From: Oscillospiraceae bacterium
GTDB lineage: Bacteria > Bacillota > Clostridia > Oscillospirales > Oscillospiraceae
NCBI GenBank assembly: GCA_017395935.1
Contig: JAFQNL010000012.1
Span: 1 to 64,000, forward strand
DNA length: 64,000 bases
Direction of reading: 5' to 3'
Shown here: piece after piece, positions 1 to 8,809 of the stretch
How positions within the stretch are numbered: the stretch's first letter is position 1
Layout of the letters: every line of letters begins with the position of its first letter
Program-made: the position numbers and the translations under genes
The notes under the pieces: generated by a model
Seen by the model: only the letters and a program-made list of their open reading frames with translations
What the model was told of the DNA's origin: nothing
Databases searched by the model: none

Positions 1-17
1 CTAGCATCAAAGAAATG

Positions 18-49
18 ACTTGAGTTCGTTTAAGTTCACGAATTCAAGT
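18..49 (-). promoter_or_regulatory. leader stem-loop, rRNA-leader-like
   Basis: A 12-bp imperfect stem (18-29 with 38-49, one G-T pair, 8-base loop) lies downstream of two minus-strand promoters. On the minus strand it is followed by a CTTTGATGC stretch that could be a boxA-like element. A stem then boxA-like arrangement is typical of rRNA operon leaders. The transcript leaves the window at position 1, so the identity of the gene is inferred. Confidence 0.4.
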
Positions 50-142
50 AAGAAAAAATCCTTATCTGGTGCTTCGTTTGTTTCACGTTGTTTAATTTAC
101 AAGATACAGACCGCTGCCTCCCTTGCGGTGGACAGCTTATTC

Positions 143-171
143 ATGCTACCAGACCTTCCCTTCTTTGTCAA
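143..171 (-). promoter_or_regulatory. promoter P2 of tandem pair (probable rrn promoter)
   Basis: On the minus strand, -35 TTGACA (166-171), 17-base spacer, -10 TAGCAT (143-148). The spacer and flanks closely resemble those of the upstream promoter at 258-286 (both carry GGTCTGGTA before the -10 and AAGCTGTC after it), so the two look like duplicated promoters. Tandem near-identical P1/P2 promoters are characteristic of Firmicutes rRNA operons. Confidence 0.6.
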
Positions 172-257
172 GCCCTTTTTTCGATTTTCCCAAATCTTTT
201 TCGGGGCTCTCCTCCGATATCCGGCCGGTCTCTGCCGCTCTCGCAGACAGCTTTGCT

Positions 258-286
258 ACTATACCAGACCATTTCTCCTTTGTCAA
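258..286 (-). promoter_or_regulatory. promoter P1 of tandem pair (probable rrn promoter)
   Basis: On the minus strand, a perfect -35 TTGACA (281-286), 17-base spacer and -10 TATAGT (258-263). It reads left, off the window, together with P2. No protein-coding frame with a ribosome binding site is present in 1-371, consistent with a stable RNA leader. Confidence 0.65.
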
Positions 287-328
287 CGCTTTTTTACACC
301 AATCATTCATTTTGTCCTCAAACGACAA

Positions 329-354
329 AACCGACCGGAAAAACCCGGTCGGTT
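329..354 (-). terminator. intrinsic terminator of the nucleoside phosphorylase gene
   Basis: A 9-bp GC-rich stem (ACCGACCGG with CCGGTCGGT, 330-338 and 345-353). On the minus strand it is followed by a TTTTGTCG tract. It lies 18 bases beyond the stop codon of the gene at 372-1160. Confidence 0.8.
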
Positions 355-371
355 CCTGTCAGAGTGCCTGA

Positions 372-1160
372 TCAGCGGGCGGCAAGCTTTTCCCGATCCT
401 GCCGGATGAGGATCTTCAGCGCCTCTACGCCCACCCGGATGGCAGCGGAAGTGTCGTGATCCTCGGTCTGGTCCAGTCCAGCGGCCTGCCGTTCCTGATT
501 CCAGATCACATGGAAGCAGGAGCCGCAGCGGACCCCAAGGGCGGCGGCCACCGTAAAGAGGGCGGCCGACTCCATCTCGCTGGCCAGAACACCCAGCCGC
601 TTCCATGCCTCCCATTTATTCAGCAGTTCGTAGGAGACGGGCATCCGATGGGGAGAATGCTGGCCATAGAAGGCGTCCTTACACTGGACCACACCTACTT
701 TATATGGTTTCTTCTGCTCCCGGGCAGCCTGGACCAGTGCGGTGGTCACGTCAAAGTCGGCCACGGCAGGGAATTCGATAGGGGCGTATTCCCGGCTGGT
801 TCCCTCCATGCGCACAGCACCATTGGCAATAACAACGTCGCCGCTCTGCACGTCCAGCCGAATGCCGCCGCAGGTACCGACCCGGATAAAGGTGTCCACG
901 CCCACCTCTTTCAGTTCCTCCATTGCGATGGAGGCCGAGGGGCCGCCGATACCGGTGGAGCAGACGCAGACCCGCTCTCCCAGCAGGGTGCCCGACCAGG
1001 TATTGTACTCCCGGTGATAGGCCACCTGAGCGGGATTGTCAAAGAGGGCGGCGATGGCCTCGCAGCGGCCGGGGTCTCCGGGCAGGATGCAGTAGCGGCC
1101 TACATGGTCCTCCCGGCTCAGATGGATATGGAACTGAAGATCTCGTTTGCTGTTATCCAT
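372..1160 (-). CDS. udp: nucleoside phosphorylase, uridine phosphorylase type
   Basis: A 262-residue NP-I family enzyme; the family cleaves nucleosides with phosphate to base and pentose-1-phosphate in the cytosol, for nucleoside salvage. Visible family signatures are the ILPGDPGR phosphate loop near residue 24, the [16 protein letters not shown] segment and EMESAALF in the C-terminal third. These favour uridine phosphorylase, but other NP-I specificities cannot be excluded. The ATG at 1158-1160 is chosen because AGCGAGGTGAAAG precedes it; the longer frame has no ribosome binding site. It is monocistronic, with its own promoter (1218-1246) and terminator. Confidence 0.85.
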   Translation of the reverse strand: MDNSKRDLQFHIHLSREDHVGRYCILPGDPGRCEAIAALFDNPAQVAYHREYNTWSGTLLGERVCVCSTGIGGPSASIAMEELKEVGVDTFIRVGTCGGIRLDVQSGDVVIANGAVRMEGTSREYAPIEFPAVADFDVTTALVQAAREQKKPYKVGVVQCKDAFYGQHSPHRMPVSYELLNKWEAWKRLGVLASEMESAALFTVAAALGVRCGSCFHVIWNQERQAAGLDQTEDHDTSAAIRVGVEALKILIRQDREKLAAR

Positions 1161-1217
1161 TGCGCTTTCACCTCGCTGTACGATACTATATAAATATATA
1201 TCTGGTTGCTGTGTTCT

Positions 1218-1246
1218 ATTATACTCCACTTCCCTGCCCGATGCAA
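1218..1246 (-). promoter_or_regulatory. promoter of udp
   Basis: Minus strand -35 TTGCAT (1241-1246), 17-base spacer, -10 TATAAT (1218-1223), about 60 bases upstream of the udp start. Confidence 0.7.
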
Positions 1247-1277
1247 TCCGGGCCGGGGCAGCTGTTACTTTTTGTTG

Positions 1278-1306
1278 TTGCATTCAAAATTGGCCATTTG
1301 TAGAAT
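1278..1306 (+). promoter_or_regulatory. promoter of the SseB-like gene
   Basis: -35 TTGCAT (1278-1283), 17-base spacer, -10 TAGAAT (1301-1306), 40 bases before the start codon and divergent from the udp promoter. Confidence 0.6.
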
Positions 1307-1345
1307 GAAAGCAATCAAATCCCCCTCTTCAAAAGGAGTTTTTCC

Positions 1346-1747
1346 ATGGATACTGTTACTCAGCTTCTCCGCCGCTATCAGCGCCATCCCAGCCAGACGC
1401 TGGTGGGCGAGATCTTCGCCCACCTGGCTCAGGCACAGGTCTATGTCCCTGTCGATTTGGGCAAGAATCCGGACGCTGCCCTCCAGCAGGCCTTCGGTCT
1501 GAAGCCGGATACCATCCCCGGCCCCGGAGGCAAGGTTCTCTTCCCTGCTTTTACCAGCCAGACTCAAATTGAGAACAGCTACGGCCAGCGCTTCTCCTTC
1601 CTCCATCTGCCCTTCCCCCAATTCTGCGCCGCCGTTCTGGCCGATCCCAACTTCGGCGGTCTGGTTCTGGACCCCTTTACGTCCAAGTTCCTGCTGCCGG
1701 AGGAGGTAGCCCGGACCTTCTCCGCCTCCACCGGAGCTGTCCAGTGA
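1346..1747 (+). CDS. SseB-like N-terminal domain protein
   Basis: A 133-residue soluble protein with no signal peptide or membrane segment. The layout (helical N-terminus, VYVPVD, then LFPAFTSQTQIE and a C-terminal LVLDPFTSKFLLP) matches the SseB N-terminal domain family. E. coli SseB is linked to enhanced serine sensitivity; its biochemical role is not settled. The AAAAGGAG ribosome binding site supports the ATG. It stands alone between its own promoter and terminator, so context gives no functional hint. Confidence 0.7.
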   Translation: MDTVTQLLRRYQRHPSQTLVGEIFAHLAQAQVYVPVDLGKNPDAALQQAFGLKPDTIPGPGGKVLFPAFTSQTQIENSYGQRFSFLHLPFPQFCAAVLADPNFGGLVLDPFTSKFLLPEEVARTFSASTGAVQ

Positions 1748-1790
1748 GAAATCCCGCTCCGTTTTGCCCCGCTCGGCTCCGCCGTTCCAC

Positions 1791-1825
1791 GCCACCATTT
1801 GATGAAGGTCAAGTGGTGGCCTTTT
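1791..1825 (+). terminator. intrinsic terminator after the SseB-like gene
   Basis: Stem GCCACCA...TGGTGGC (1791-1820) with inner TTGA/TCAA pairing, followed by CTTTTC. Confidence 0.75.
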
Positions 1826-1957
1826 CATTGATTAACGGGTATACATTTTTCGACAACTAAGGATAACAAGGAATATAAGAATGACGATTTATACCATCTC
1901 CACTACATTAACAACACTCCGAAAAGTATAACCAAATCCACAAAAAGTTTCTCTTTC

Positions 1958-1986
1958 TTGATAGACCACACCGAATATGCTAAAAT
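1958..1986 (+). promoter_or_regulatory. promoter of the MmeI-like gene
   Basis: -35 TTGATA (1958-1963), 17-base spacer, -10 TAAAAT (1981-1986), 34 bases before the ATG at 2021. It overlaps a possible upstream TTG start, which argues that the real start is the ATG. Confidence 0.65.
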
Positions 1987-2020
1987 AGCTAAAATATCTT
2001 CCGACAGGGAGGAAGCTGAA

Positions 2021-4789
2021 ATGACAGATGCACAGCAGAAATTAGCAGCCAAGCAATTTATAAAGGATTGGACAGGCCGCGGTGATGAAAAGCAGGAAAC
2101 TCAGCGTTTCTGGATGGCATTGCTGCAAAAGGTCTACGGTGTTGCAGAACCGGATAAGGCTATTGAATTTGAACTCCGGGTTAAATTGGATCATACCAGT
2201 TTTATCGACGGTTACATAAAGGATACCCATGTTCTGATCGAGCAAAAAGGCAGGAATATTGACCTGCGGAAAGGCTATAAGCAGTCCGACGGATCTCTGC
2301 TTACTCCGTTCCAGCAGGCTCGCCGTTATGCCGGTTATCTCCCCCACAACATGAATCCCCGGTGGATCGTCGTCTGCAATTTCAAAGAGTTCCATATTCA
2401 TGATATGAACCGCCCCAACGACACCCCGGAAATCATCAAGCTGGAGGATTTGAAAACGGAATATCACCGTCTGCAATTCTTAGTAGACAGCGGTAACGAG
2501 CGTATCCAAAAGGAAATGGAAATTTCCCTGCAGGCCGGTGACTTGGTGGGCAAGCTCTACGATGCCCTGCTGAAGCAGTACAACAAACCTGCCAGTGAGG
2601 AAGAATTAAAGAGCCTGAATATGCTCTGTGTCCGTTTGGTATTTTGCCTGTATGCGGAGGATGCCGGAATCTTTGGCAGCCATACCATGTTTCACGATTA
2701 TTTGAAAGGCTTTCACCCCAAGAATATCCGCAAGGCACTGATCGATCTGTTTAAGGTACTGGACACAAAGCCTGCTGACCGCGACCCCTATATGGACGAA
2801 GATCTGGCTGCGTTCCCCTATGTGAACGGCGGCCTGTTTGCCGACGAAAATATCATCATCCCCCGGTTTACTGAGGAAATTATTGAACTGCTGCTAACCA
2901 AAGCCAGCGAGGACTTTAACTGGAGCAGTATCAGTCCCACCATTTTCGGCGCTGTCTTTGAATCCACTTTGAACCCGGAGACACGGCGCAGCGGCGGTAT
3001 GCACTATACCTCCATCGAGAATATCCATAAAGTCATTGACCCGCTGTTTTATGATGCCCTGTCCGCCGAACTGGACGAGATTGCCGCTATCTCTGTTAAG
3101 AAAACCCGGGACAATAAACTGGCTGACTTCCAGAAGAAACTTGCTGGGCTGACTTTCCTTGACCCCGCCTGTGGATCAGGCAACTTCCTGACGGAAACTT
3201 ACCTCTCCCTGCGGCGATTGGAGAACAGAGCCGTCTCCCTGCGGCTGGGCGAGCAGATTGTTATGGGTGATGCTGCTGACTTTAACCCCATTCAGGTGAG
3301 CATTGGACAGTTCTACGGCATTGAAATCAACGACTTCGCCGTGACCGTTGCCAAGACTGCCTTGTGGATCGCAGAAAGCCAAATGATGAAGGAAACGGAA
3401 GAAATCGTGCATATGCATCTGGACTTCCTCCCCCTGACCAGCTATGCCAATATCGTGGAGGGTAACGCTCTGCGGATTGATTGGGAGACTGTTGTGCCCA
3501 AGCACAAGCTGAATTACATTATGGGTAATCCGCCGTTTGTGGGTTATACTCTCCAAACTAAAGAACAGAAGTCCGACTTAATAGAAGTAGCTCCCAAAAT
3601 CGGCAAGAATATAGACTATGTTTCTGGCTGGTTTTTCAAGTCGGCCTTAATGATGAAAGACACATTCATTCGGACAGCACTTGTTTCCACTAACTCAATC
3701 ACGCAGGGTGAGCAAGTGGCTGTTATGTGGAAACCTTTGTATGAGCAGTTCAGAATTCATATTGACTTCGCACACAGAACTTTTCGGTGGGACAGCGAAT
3801 CTAACCTGAAAGCTCATGTGCATTGTGTTATCGTTGGCTTTAGTGTCGCACCGAACGATAAGCCCAAAGTGATATTCACTTCTGGCAGACCGCAACTTGT
3901 TGAAAATATCAATGCCTATTTACTGGATGCTCCCAATGTATTTGTCGCTGACCGCAAACAGCCTTTATGTGATGGGGTTACTATTATGAATAAGGGTAGC
4001 CAAGGAACCGATGATGGCTACTTCTATTTTACGGCAGAAGAATACGCTGAGTTAATTAAGAAGTATCCTGACATTTCAATCTTCATTCGTGAAGCAACAA
4101 ATGGTCAAACCTTTTTATCTGGCGTAAAGCGATACTGCCTATGGTGTGAGGGTCATAGCCCTGCTGGTCTGAGAAAATACCCTGAACTTATGGATAGGAT
4201 CGAAGCAGTCAGATCTTTTAGGCAGGCCAGCACGAAAGCAGCAACCAGAAAATGGGCCGAGTATCCTTACCTTTTTACAGAAAACCGACAACCACAAAAT
4301 GGTAATTATCTATTGGTGCCGTTAACATCGAGTGAGAAGCGGCGGTATGTTCCCATTGGCTATGTCTCAGCTGATGTTATTGCAAATAATTCTGTGCAGA
4401 TGGTTGCCAATGCAAAATTGTATGATTTCGGTGTATTGACCTCAAATGTCTTTATGTCCTGGATGCGTGCAGTGTGTGGACGACTTGAAATGCGTTATCG
4501 AATTACTGTAACAAACGTGTATAACAATTTTCCTTGGCCTACACCTACCGACCAGCAAAAGCAACAGATTGAACAAACGGCACAAGCCATCCTGGACGCA
4601 AGAGCAAAATACCCAGAAAGCACCCTTGCAGATCTTTATGACGAGCTTACCATGCCCCCCGAACTCCGCAAGGCCCACCAGCAGAACGACAAGGCAGTTA
4701 TGCAGGCTTATGGCTTCTGGGGCAAGCTGAATACGGAGACAGAATGTGTTGCTGAACTGATGAAAATGTATCAGGAACTGACTCAATAA
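2021..4789 (+). CDS. type IIL restriction-modification enzyme (MmeI-like, single polypeptide)
   Basis: A 922-residue protein matching the MmeI architecture (MmeI is about 919 residues): N-terminal nuclease, helical spacer, gamma-class adenine methyltransferase, and C-terminal target recognition domain. The nuclease motif is visible as Asp63 followed by Glu74-Gln-Lys76. Methyltransferase motif I (DPACGSGNF) is near residue 380 and motif IV (NPPF) near 502. Enzymes of this family modify one strand of an asymmetric site and cut about 20 bases away. The ATG follows CAGGGAGGAAGCTGAA. Base composition is visibly more AT-rich than the neighbours, especially in the second half, which suggests horizontal acquisition. 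No separate methylase or specificity gene adjoins it. Confidence 0.88.
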   Translation: MTDAQQKLAAKQFIKDWTGRGDEKQETQRFWMALLQKVYGVAEPDKAIEFELRVKLDHTSFIDGYIKDTHVLIEQKGRNIDLRKGYKQSDGSLLTPFQQARRYAGYLPHNMNPRWIVVCNFKEFHIHDMNRPNDTPEIIKLEDLKTEYHRLQFLVDSGNERIQKEMEISLQAGDLVGKLYDALLKQYNKPASEEELKSLNMLCVRLVFCLYAEDAGIFGSHTMFHDYLKGFHPKNIRKALIDLFKVLDTKPADRDPYMDEDLAAFPYVNGGLFADENIIIPRFTEEIIELLLTKASEDFNWSSISPTIFGAVFESTLNPETRRSGGMHYTSIENIHKVIDPLFYDALSAELDEIAAISVKKTRDNKLADFQKKLAGLTFLDPACGSGNFLTETYLSLRRLENRAVSLRLGEQIVMGDAADFNPIQVSIGQFYGIEINDFAVTVAKTALWIAESQMMKETEEIVHMHLDFLPLTSYANIVEGNALRIDWETVVPKHKLNYIMGNPPFVGYTLQTKEQKSDLIEVAPKIGKNIDYVSGWFFKSALMMKDTFIRTALVSTNSITQGEQVAVMWKPLYEQFRIHIDFAHRTFRWDSESNLKAHVHCVIVGFSVAPNDKPKVIFTSGRPQLVENINAYLLDAPNVFVADRKQPLCDGVTIMNKGSQGTDDGYFYFTAEEYAELIKKYPDISIFIREATNGQTFLSGVKRYCLWCEGHSPAGLRKYPELMDRIEAVRSFRQASTKAATRKWAEYPYLFTENRQPQNGNYLLVPLTSSEKRRYVPIGYVSADVIANNSVQMVANAKLYDFGVLTSNVFMSWMRAVCGRLEMRYRITVTNVYNNFPWPTPTDQQKQQIEQTAQAILDARAKYPESTLADLYDELTMPPELRKAHQQNDKAVMQAYGFWGKLNTETECVAELMKMYQELTQ

Positions 4790-4837
4790 ATCACTATTGC
4801 AGGTATATTGTGCACTCCAAGAAAGCAGTAAAATGAT

Positions 4838-4866
4838 AATAAGCGAATCTGCGATTCTTATTTTTA
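4838..4866 (+). terminator. terminator after the MmeI-like gene
   Basis: AATAAG and AATC (4838-4849) pair with GATT and CTTATT (4853-4862), with a CG bulge; a TTTTT tract follows. Confidence 0.6.
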
Positions 4867-5014
4867 GAGGTCTATATTATAATGACCAGAATTATATCAC
4901 TTTATCTCTTGGATTCCTGAATGAATAGATGTATTCCATTGAAAATTCGGTGGCGAGGACTGGTTGCCGCTCCCCGGCTTTTCCCCGGAGCGGGGCAAAT
5001 ATATTCTGTTGGAC
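4867..5014. other. non-coding gap
   Basis: AT-rich sequence between the restriction gene terminator and the hydratase promoter. A GC-rich hairpin (4967-4973 with 4987-4993, CCGCTCC/GGAGCGG) lies within it but has no T tract. No coding frame with a ribosome binding site was seen. Confidence 0.5.
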
Positions 5015-5043
5015 TTGTAATTTCCCTTATATTCTGCTATGAT
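5015..5043 (+). promoter_or_regulatory. promoter of the aconitase-family gene
   Basis: -35 TTGTAA (5015-5020), 17-base spacer, -10 TATGAT (5038-5043), 66 bases before the start codon. It contains no copy of the TAAACGTTTA operator found at the uronate operon. Confidence 0.6.
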
Positions 5044-5108
5044 GAGTTCTGCACTGTAATTGGATAAATCAATAAAGCATTCCGCTTTTTCAGATTGGAG
5101 GAATCCCT

Positions 5109-7340
5109 ATGATCCAGATCCTGAATTCCGGCGCTCTGTACAGCCAGGGTGCTTTTACCGCCGCCGGTCCCGAGGCCGCCCTGCAGGGCCGGGAAAAGAC
5201 CATCTCCTACGCCATTCTCAAGGCGCATAACACCTCCGGCTCCATGGAGGAGTTGAAGATCCGCTTTGACGCTATGGCCTCCCACGATATCACCTATGTG
5301 GGCATTATCCAGACCGCCCGGGCCTCCGGCCTGAAGGAGTTCCCTCTGCCCTATGTGCTGACCAACTGCCATAACTCCCTCTGCGCTGTAGGCGGTACCA
5401 TCAACGAGGACGACCATGTCTTTGGTCTGTCGGCAGCCAAGAAATATGGCGGCGAGTTCGTCCCCGCCCATCAGGGCGTTATCCATTCCTATATGCGCGA
5501 GCGCTACGCCGGCAGCGGCCGGATGATTCTGGGCTCCGACTCCCATACCCGCTACGGCGCCTTCGGCACCATGGCCATCGGCGAGGGCGGCCCCGAACTG
5601 GTCAAGCAGCTGCTGAACAAGACCTATGATATTGCCTATCCCAAGGTGATCGCCGTCTACCTCACCGGTGCTCCCCGGCCCGGCGTCGGCCCTCAGGACG
5701 TGGCACTGGCCCTCATCGGCAAGACCTTCCGTCAGGGTATCGTCAAGAACGCCGTCATGGAGTTCTTCGGCCCCGGTGTGGCCGCCCTGTCCATGGACTA
5801 CCGCTGCGGTATCGACGTCATGACCACCGAGACCAGCTGCCTGTCCTCGGTCTGGGCCACGGACGAGCTGACTCGGGACTATCTGGCCCGGCTGGGCCGG
5901 GAGGAGGCTTACGCTCCTCTGGCTCCTGAAGAGGGCGCCTACTATGACAATGTAATCACGGTGGATCTGGCTCAGGTAGAGCCCATGATCGCCCTGCCCT
6001 TCCACCCCTCCAACGTCTACACCATCGCCGAGTTCAAGGCCAATATGGATCAGATTCTCGCCCAGGTAGAGGAGGATACCTGCCGTCAGTTCGGTCTGGA
6101 TCAGGCCCCCTCTCTCCGAAATAAGATCCGGGACGGCAAGTTCATGGTGGATCAGGCCGTCATTGCCGGCTGCTCCGGCGGTACCTACCAGAATCTGGTC
6201 CGGACGGCCCAGATCCTGAAGGAGCAGGCCACCGGCAGCGACGCCTTCTGGCTCAGCTGCTACCCCGGCTCCATGCCCATCATGCAGGAGCTGGCGCAGG
6301 ATGGCACTCTGTCCGACCTCATGGCCGCCGGCGTCTCGGTCCGCTCCTGCTTCTGCGGCCCCTGCTTCGGCGCAGGCGATGTGCCGGCCAACGGCGCCTT
6401 CTCTATCCGCCATACCACCCGGAACTTCCCCAACCGGGAGGGCTCCAAGCCGGGTAACGGCCAGCTGTCCTATGTAGCGCTCATGGACGCCCGTTCCATC
6501 GCCGCCACGGCGGCCAACGGCGGCGCCCTCACCTCCGCGCTGGAGCTGGAGCAGGTTCCCGCCGATCTCCCCGAGGAGGCCTACAGCTACAATGACTCGG
6601 CCTACCGGAGCCGGGTCTACTACGGCGTGGGCAAGGCAAAGCCGGAGACGCCTCTGGTCTTTGGCCCCAATATCACCGACTGGCCCAGCCAGATCCCTCT
6701 GCCGGAGAATCTGATGCTCACGGTGGCCTCGGCCATCTATGATCCGGTCACCACCACCGACGAGCTCATTCCCTCCGGTGAGACCTCCTCCTACCGGTCC
6801 AATCCCCGGGGTCTGGCCGAGTTCACCCTGTCCCGGAAGGACCCGGCCTATGTGGGCAGAGCCAAAGCCATTCAGGCTCTGGAGGCCAAGCGGCAGGCCG
6901 GTCAGCTGGACGAGGATGTGCTGGAGGCCCTGATGGGCCACGACGCCGGCACCACCGGTCTGGGCTCGCTGGTCATGGCCCTCAAGCCCGGCGACGGCTC
7001 AGCTCGGGAACAGGCCGCCTCCTGCCAGCGGGTACTGGGCGGCTGCGCCAATCTGGCGGCGGAATACGCCACCAAGCGCTATCGCTCCAACGTAGTCAAC
7101 TGGGGTATGCTGCCCTTTATCCTCCCCGGTCTGGAACGGCTGGATATTCAGCCCAGCGACAAGCTCTTTATCCCCGGTATCAAGCAGATGCTGGAGGGAG
7201 AGGGCGAGGCCATTCAGGCCACGCTCTATCAGAAGGGGGCAGAAAAGTCCCTCACGCTGACCCTTCCCGCCATGACCCGGGAGGAGCGGGAGATTGTACT
7301 GGCCGGCTGCCTGATCAACTATTACGCCAAGACCCTGTAA
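5109..7340 (+). CDS. aconitase-family hydratase, YbhJ-like
   Basis: A 743-residue protein of the aconitase superfamily. The three [4Fe-4S] cysteine ligands are visible: GCSGGTYQN near residue 354 (equivalent of GSCTNS) and the CGPC pair near 415. The swivel-domain signature GSAREQAA near residue 630 corresponds to aconitase GSSREHAA, and TTRNFPNREG matches the family substrate loop. Overall layout recalls E. coli YbhJ, a putative hydratase of unknown substrate, rather than true citrate aconitase. A strong TTGGAGGA precedes the ATG. It converges on the LacI gene and shares a bidirectional terminator with it. Its proximity to the uronate genes may or may not be functional. Confidence 0.8.
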   Translation: MIQILNSGALYSQGAFTAAGPEAALQGREKTISYAILKAHNTSGSMEELKIRFDAMASHDITYVGIIQTARASGLKEFPLPYVLTNCHNSLCAVGGTINEDDHVFGLSAAKKYGGEFVPAHQGVIHSYMRERYAGSGRMILGSDSHTRYGAFGTMAIGEGGPELVKQLLNKTYDIAYPKVIAVYLTGAPRPGVGPQDVALALIGKTFRQGIVKNAVMEFFGPGVAALSMDYRCGIDVMTTETSCLSSVWATDELTRDYLARLGREEAYAPLAPEEGAYYDNVITVDLAQVEPMIALPFHPSNVYTIAEFKANMDQILAQVEEDTCRQFGLDQAPSLRNKIRDGKFMVDQAVIAGCSGGTYQNLVRTAQILKEQATGSDAFWLSCYPGSMPIMQELAQDGTLSDLMAAGVSVRSCFCGPCFGAGDVPANGAFSIRHTTRNFPNREGSKPGNGQLSYVALMDARSIAATAANGGALTSALELEQVPADLPEEAYSYNDSAYRSRVYYGVGKAKPETPLVFGPNITDWPSQIPLPENLMLTVASAIYDPVTTTDELIPSGETSSYRSNPRGLAEFTLSRKDPAYVGRAKAIQALEAKRQAGQLDEDVLEALMGHDAGTTGLGSLVMALKPGDGSAREQAASCQRVLGGCANLAAEYATKRYRSNVVNWGMLPFILPGLERLDIQPSDKLFIPGIKQMLEGEGEAIQATLYQKGAEKSLTLTLPAMTREEREIVLAGCLINYYAKTL

Positions 7341-7357
7341 AGGCCCATAGAACCAAT

Positions 7358-7391
7358 AACGCCCCCAGCACCGGCCGGTGCTGGGGGCGTT
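7358..7391. terminator. bidirectional terminator between convergent genes
   Basis: A perfect 17-bp inverted repeat (7358-7374 with 7375-7391) built on AACGCCCCCAGCACCGG, directly between the aconitase-family gene and the convergent lacI-type gene. Confidence 0.85.
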
Positions 7392-7415
7392 GTTTACTCC
7401 TGTCGTCGCTCCTTC

Positions 7416-8450
7416 TCAGAGGAAGGAGTCGAAGTTGGACATCATCACCGGGCTGATGGGGATCCGGAAGTACTTCTCCTCCAGCTTGCCGGTGGTCACA
7501 TAGTGATGCAGCAGCATGGCCGCGTTGTAGCACTGGGCAAAGGGATTCTGCCAGATGACGGCGTCAATGGTGCCGTCCTGGAGATAGGCCCGCAGCTCCT
7601 CAAAGACGTCGGTACAGATACAGCGAACCTTTCGGGCAAGGCCCATTTTATGCAGGGTCTGGCAGACCATAAGGGCGTTTCGGGTCATGGAGCAGTAGAT
7701 ACCGGTTACGTCATCCAGCGAGGCCAGCACCTTTTCCAGCTCCTCCCGCAGGTTGGATCGGCTGGAGTTATTGATCTCCAGCAGGGAGATCTCCGGGGCA
7801 TAGCGCTGGATGTAGGAGTAAAAGCCGGTGGTATTCTCCCGAAGGATCTGCAGGCGCTTATCGCCTCCCACAATCACAATCCGGTCATGGTCCGGCTTCA
7901 TTTTTACCAGCAGCTCGGCAGCCAGCTCGCCCATCTGCAGGGCAGGGGCGGAGACGCAGGCTACCCGGGGCGAACCGGGGGCGTCGGCGTTGAAGGTGAC
8001 CAGAGGCACCCGCCGCTCCTGGAAGAGCTCCAGCTCCTCGTTGAGCAGTTCATTGTCCATGCTGTAGAGGGCCACGCCGTGGAGATGCTTCTCGCCGGCC
8101 AGCTGGCGCAGCACCTCCCGCTCCGACTTCCAATCCCCGCCGGCATAGACCACCCGGACATGGGCGCCCACGTTGGCAAGGTCCCGGGCAGCCTGCCGGG
8201 CACCCTCGGCCAGCTTCTCGTGGAAGGAGTTGGTGGTATCGGCGCTGCCGGGGCAGACGATGACCAGATTGATATTATCCCGCTTTAGAGAGGAGGCGGA
8301 GGGATTGACGGTATAGTGCATCTCCTCCACAATGGCCAGCACCCGTTTTCTCGTCTCCTCGCTGATGCCCGGCTTGCCGTAGATACATTTATGCACTGTC
8401 ACAATAGACACATTGGCCCGCTTGGCCACATCCTTCAGCGTACAAGCCAT
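7416..8450 (-). CDS. LacI-family transcriptional regulator
   Basis: A 344-residue repressor with an N-terminal LacI helix-turn-helix (TLKDVAKRANVSIVTVHKCI, residues 4-23), hinge helix (NPSASSLKR) and a periplasmic-binding-protein-like sensor domain. It is divergent from the uronate operon and flanked by two TAAACGTTTA palindromes, so it most likely represses both itself and uxaC and responds to a uronate pathway intermediate. The recognition helix reads VTVHKCIYGKPG instead of the common VSTVSRVLNG. The ATG at 8448-8450 has AAAGGAG nine bases upstream. The effector is not deducible from sequence. Confidence 0.88.
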   Translation of the reverse strand: MACTLKDVAKRANVSIVTVHKCIYGKPGISEETRKRVLAIVEEMHYTVNPSASSLKRDNINLVIVCPGSADTTNSFHEKLAEGARQAARDLANVGAHVRVVYAGGDWKSEREVLRQLAGEKHLHGVALYSMDNELLNEELELFQERRVPLVTFNADAPGSPRVACVSAPALQMGELAAELLVKMKPDHDRIVIVGGDKRLQILRENTTGFYSYIQRYAPEISLLEINNSSRSNLREELEKVLASLDDVTGIYCSMTRNALMVCQTLHKMGLARKVRCICTDVFEELRAYLQDGTIDAVIWQNPFAQCYNAAMLLHHYVTTGKLEEKYFRIPISPVMMSNFDSFL

Positions 8451-8592
8451 CTGCCCATTCTCCTTTCCGCTCTTTTCCGGCGGCCGGAATCCAGCCTCTC
8501 CCTCTCCTGCCACAGAGCTGAAAATCCGGGACAGAAGAAAGGTTTTCTCTCATTTATCCGGAAAAAGCCCCTTTCTTTTTATCGTATTTCGA

Positions 8593-8621
8593 AGTATATC
8601 ACACTTCCCGTTTTTCTTCAA
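8593..8621 (-). promoter_or_regulatory. promoter of the LacI-family gene
   Basis: Minus strand -35 TTGAAG (8616-8621), 17-base spacer, -10 TATACT (8593-8598). The -35 lies one base from the operator at 8623-8632, suggesting autoregulation. Confidence 0.65.
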
Positions 8622-8622
8622 G

Positions 8623-8632
8623 TAAACGTTTA
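8623..8632. promoter_or_regulatory. LacI-family operator O1
   Basis: Perfect palindrome TAAACGTTTA with the central CG typical of LacI-family operators, in context AG-site-TC. An identical 10-mer lies 187 bases away at 8810-8819. Confidence 0.7.
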
Positions 8633-8809
8633 TCTTTTCTTTCTCTCTCGCCTCCGCCTTCCCCTCCCAGCCCCCCGATCAGGGCCTCTTCGCCGACTTT
8701 TCCGCCGGTATCCCCCCTCTTATTCCCTGTCTTCCCCCGGTCATAAGCCGACTTTTTGGGTAAAATGACAAAAGGAAAGGAGAAAAATTGTACGATAAAA
8801 AGAAAAAGA
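8633..8809. other. spacer between the two operators
   Basis: About 180 bases of pyrimidine-rich then purine-rich sequence separate the two operators. No credible coding frame and no clear SigA promoter was recognised in it. Confidence 0.4.

Noticed and set aside
1958..2020. Upstream TTG start for the MmeI-like protein
   Set aside because: The TTG is itself part of the likely -35 element, and the ATG at 2021 has a strong ribosome binding site and gives the usual family length.
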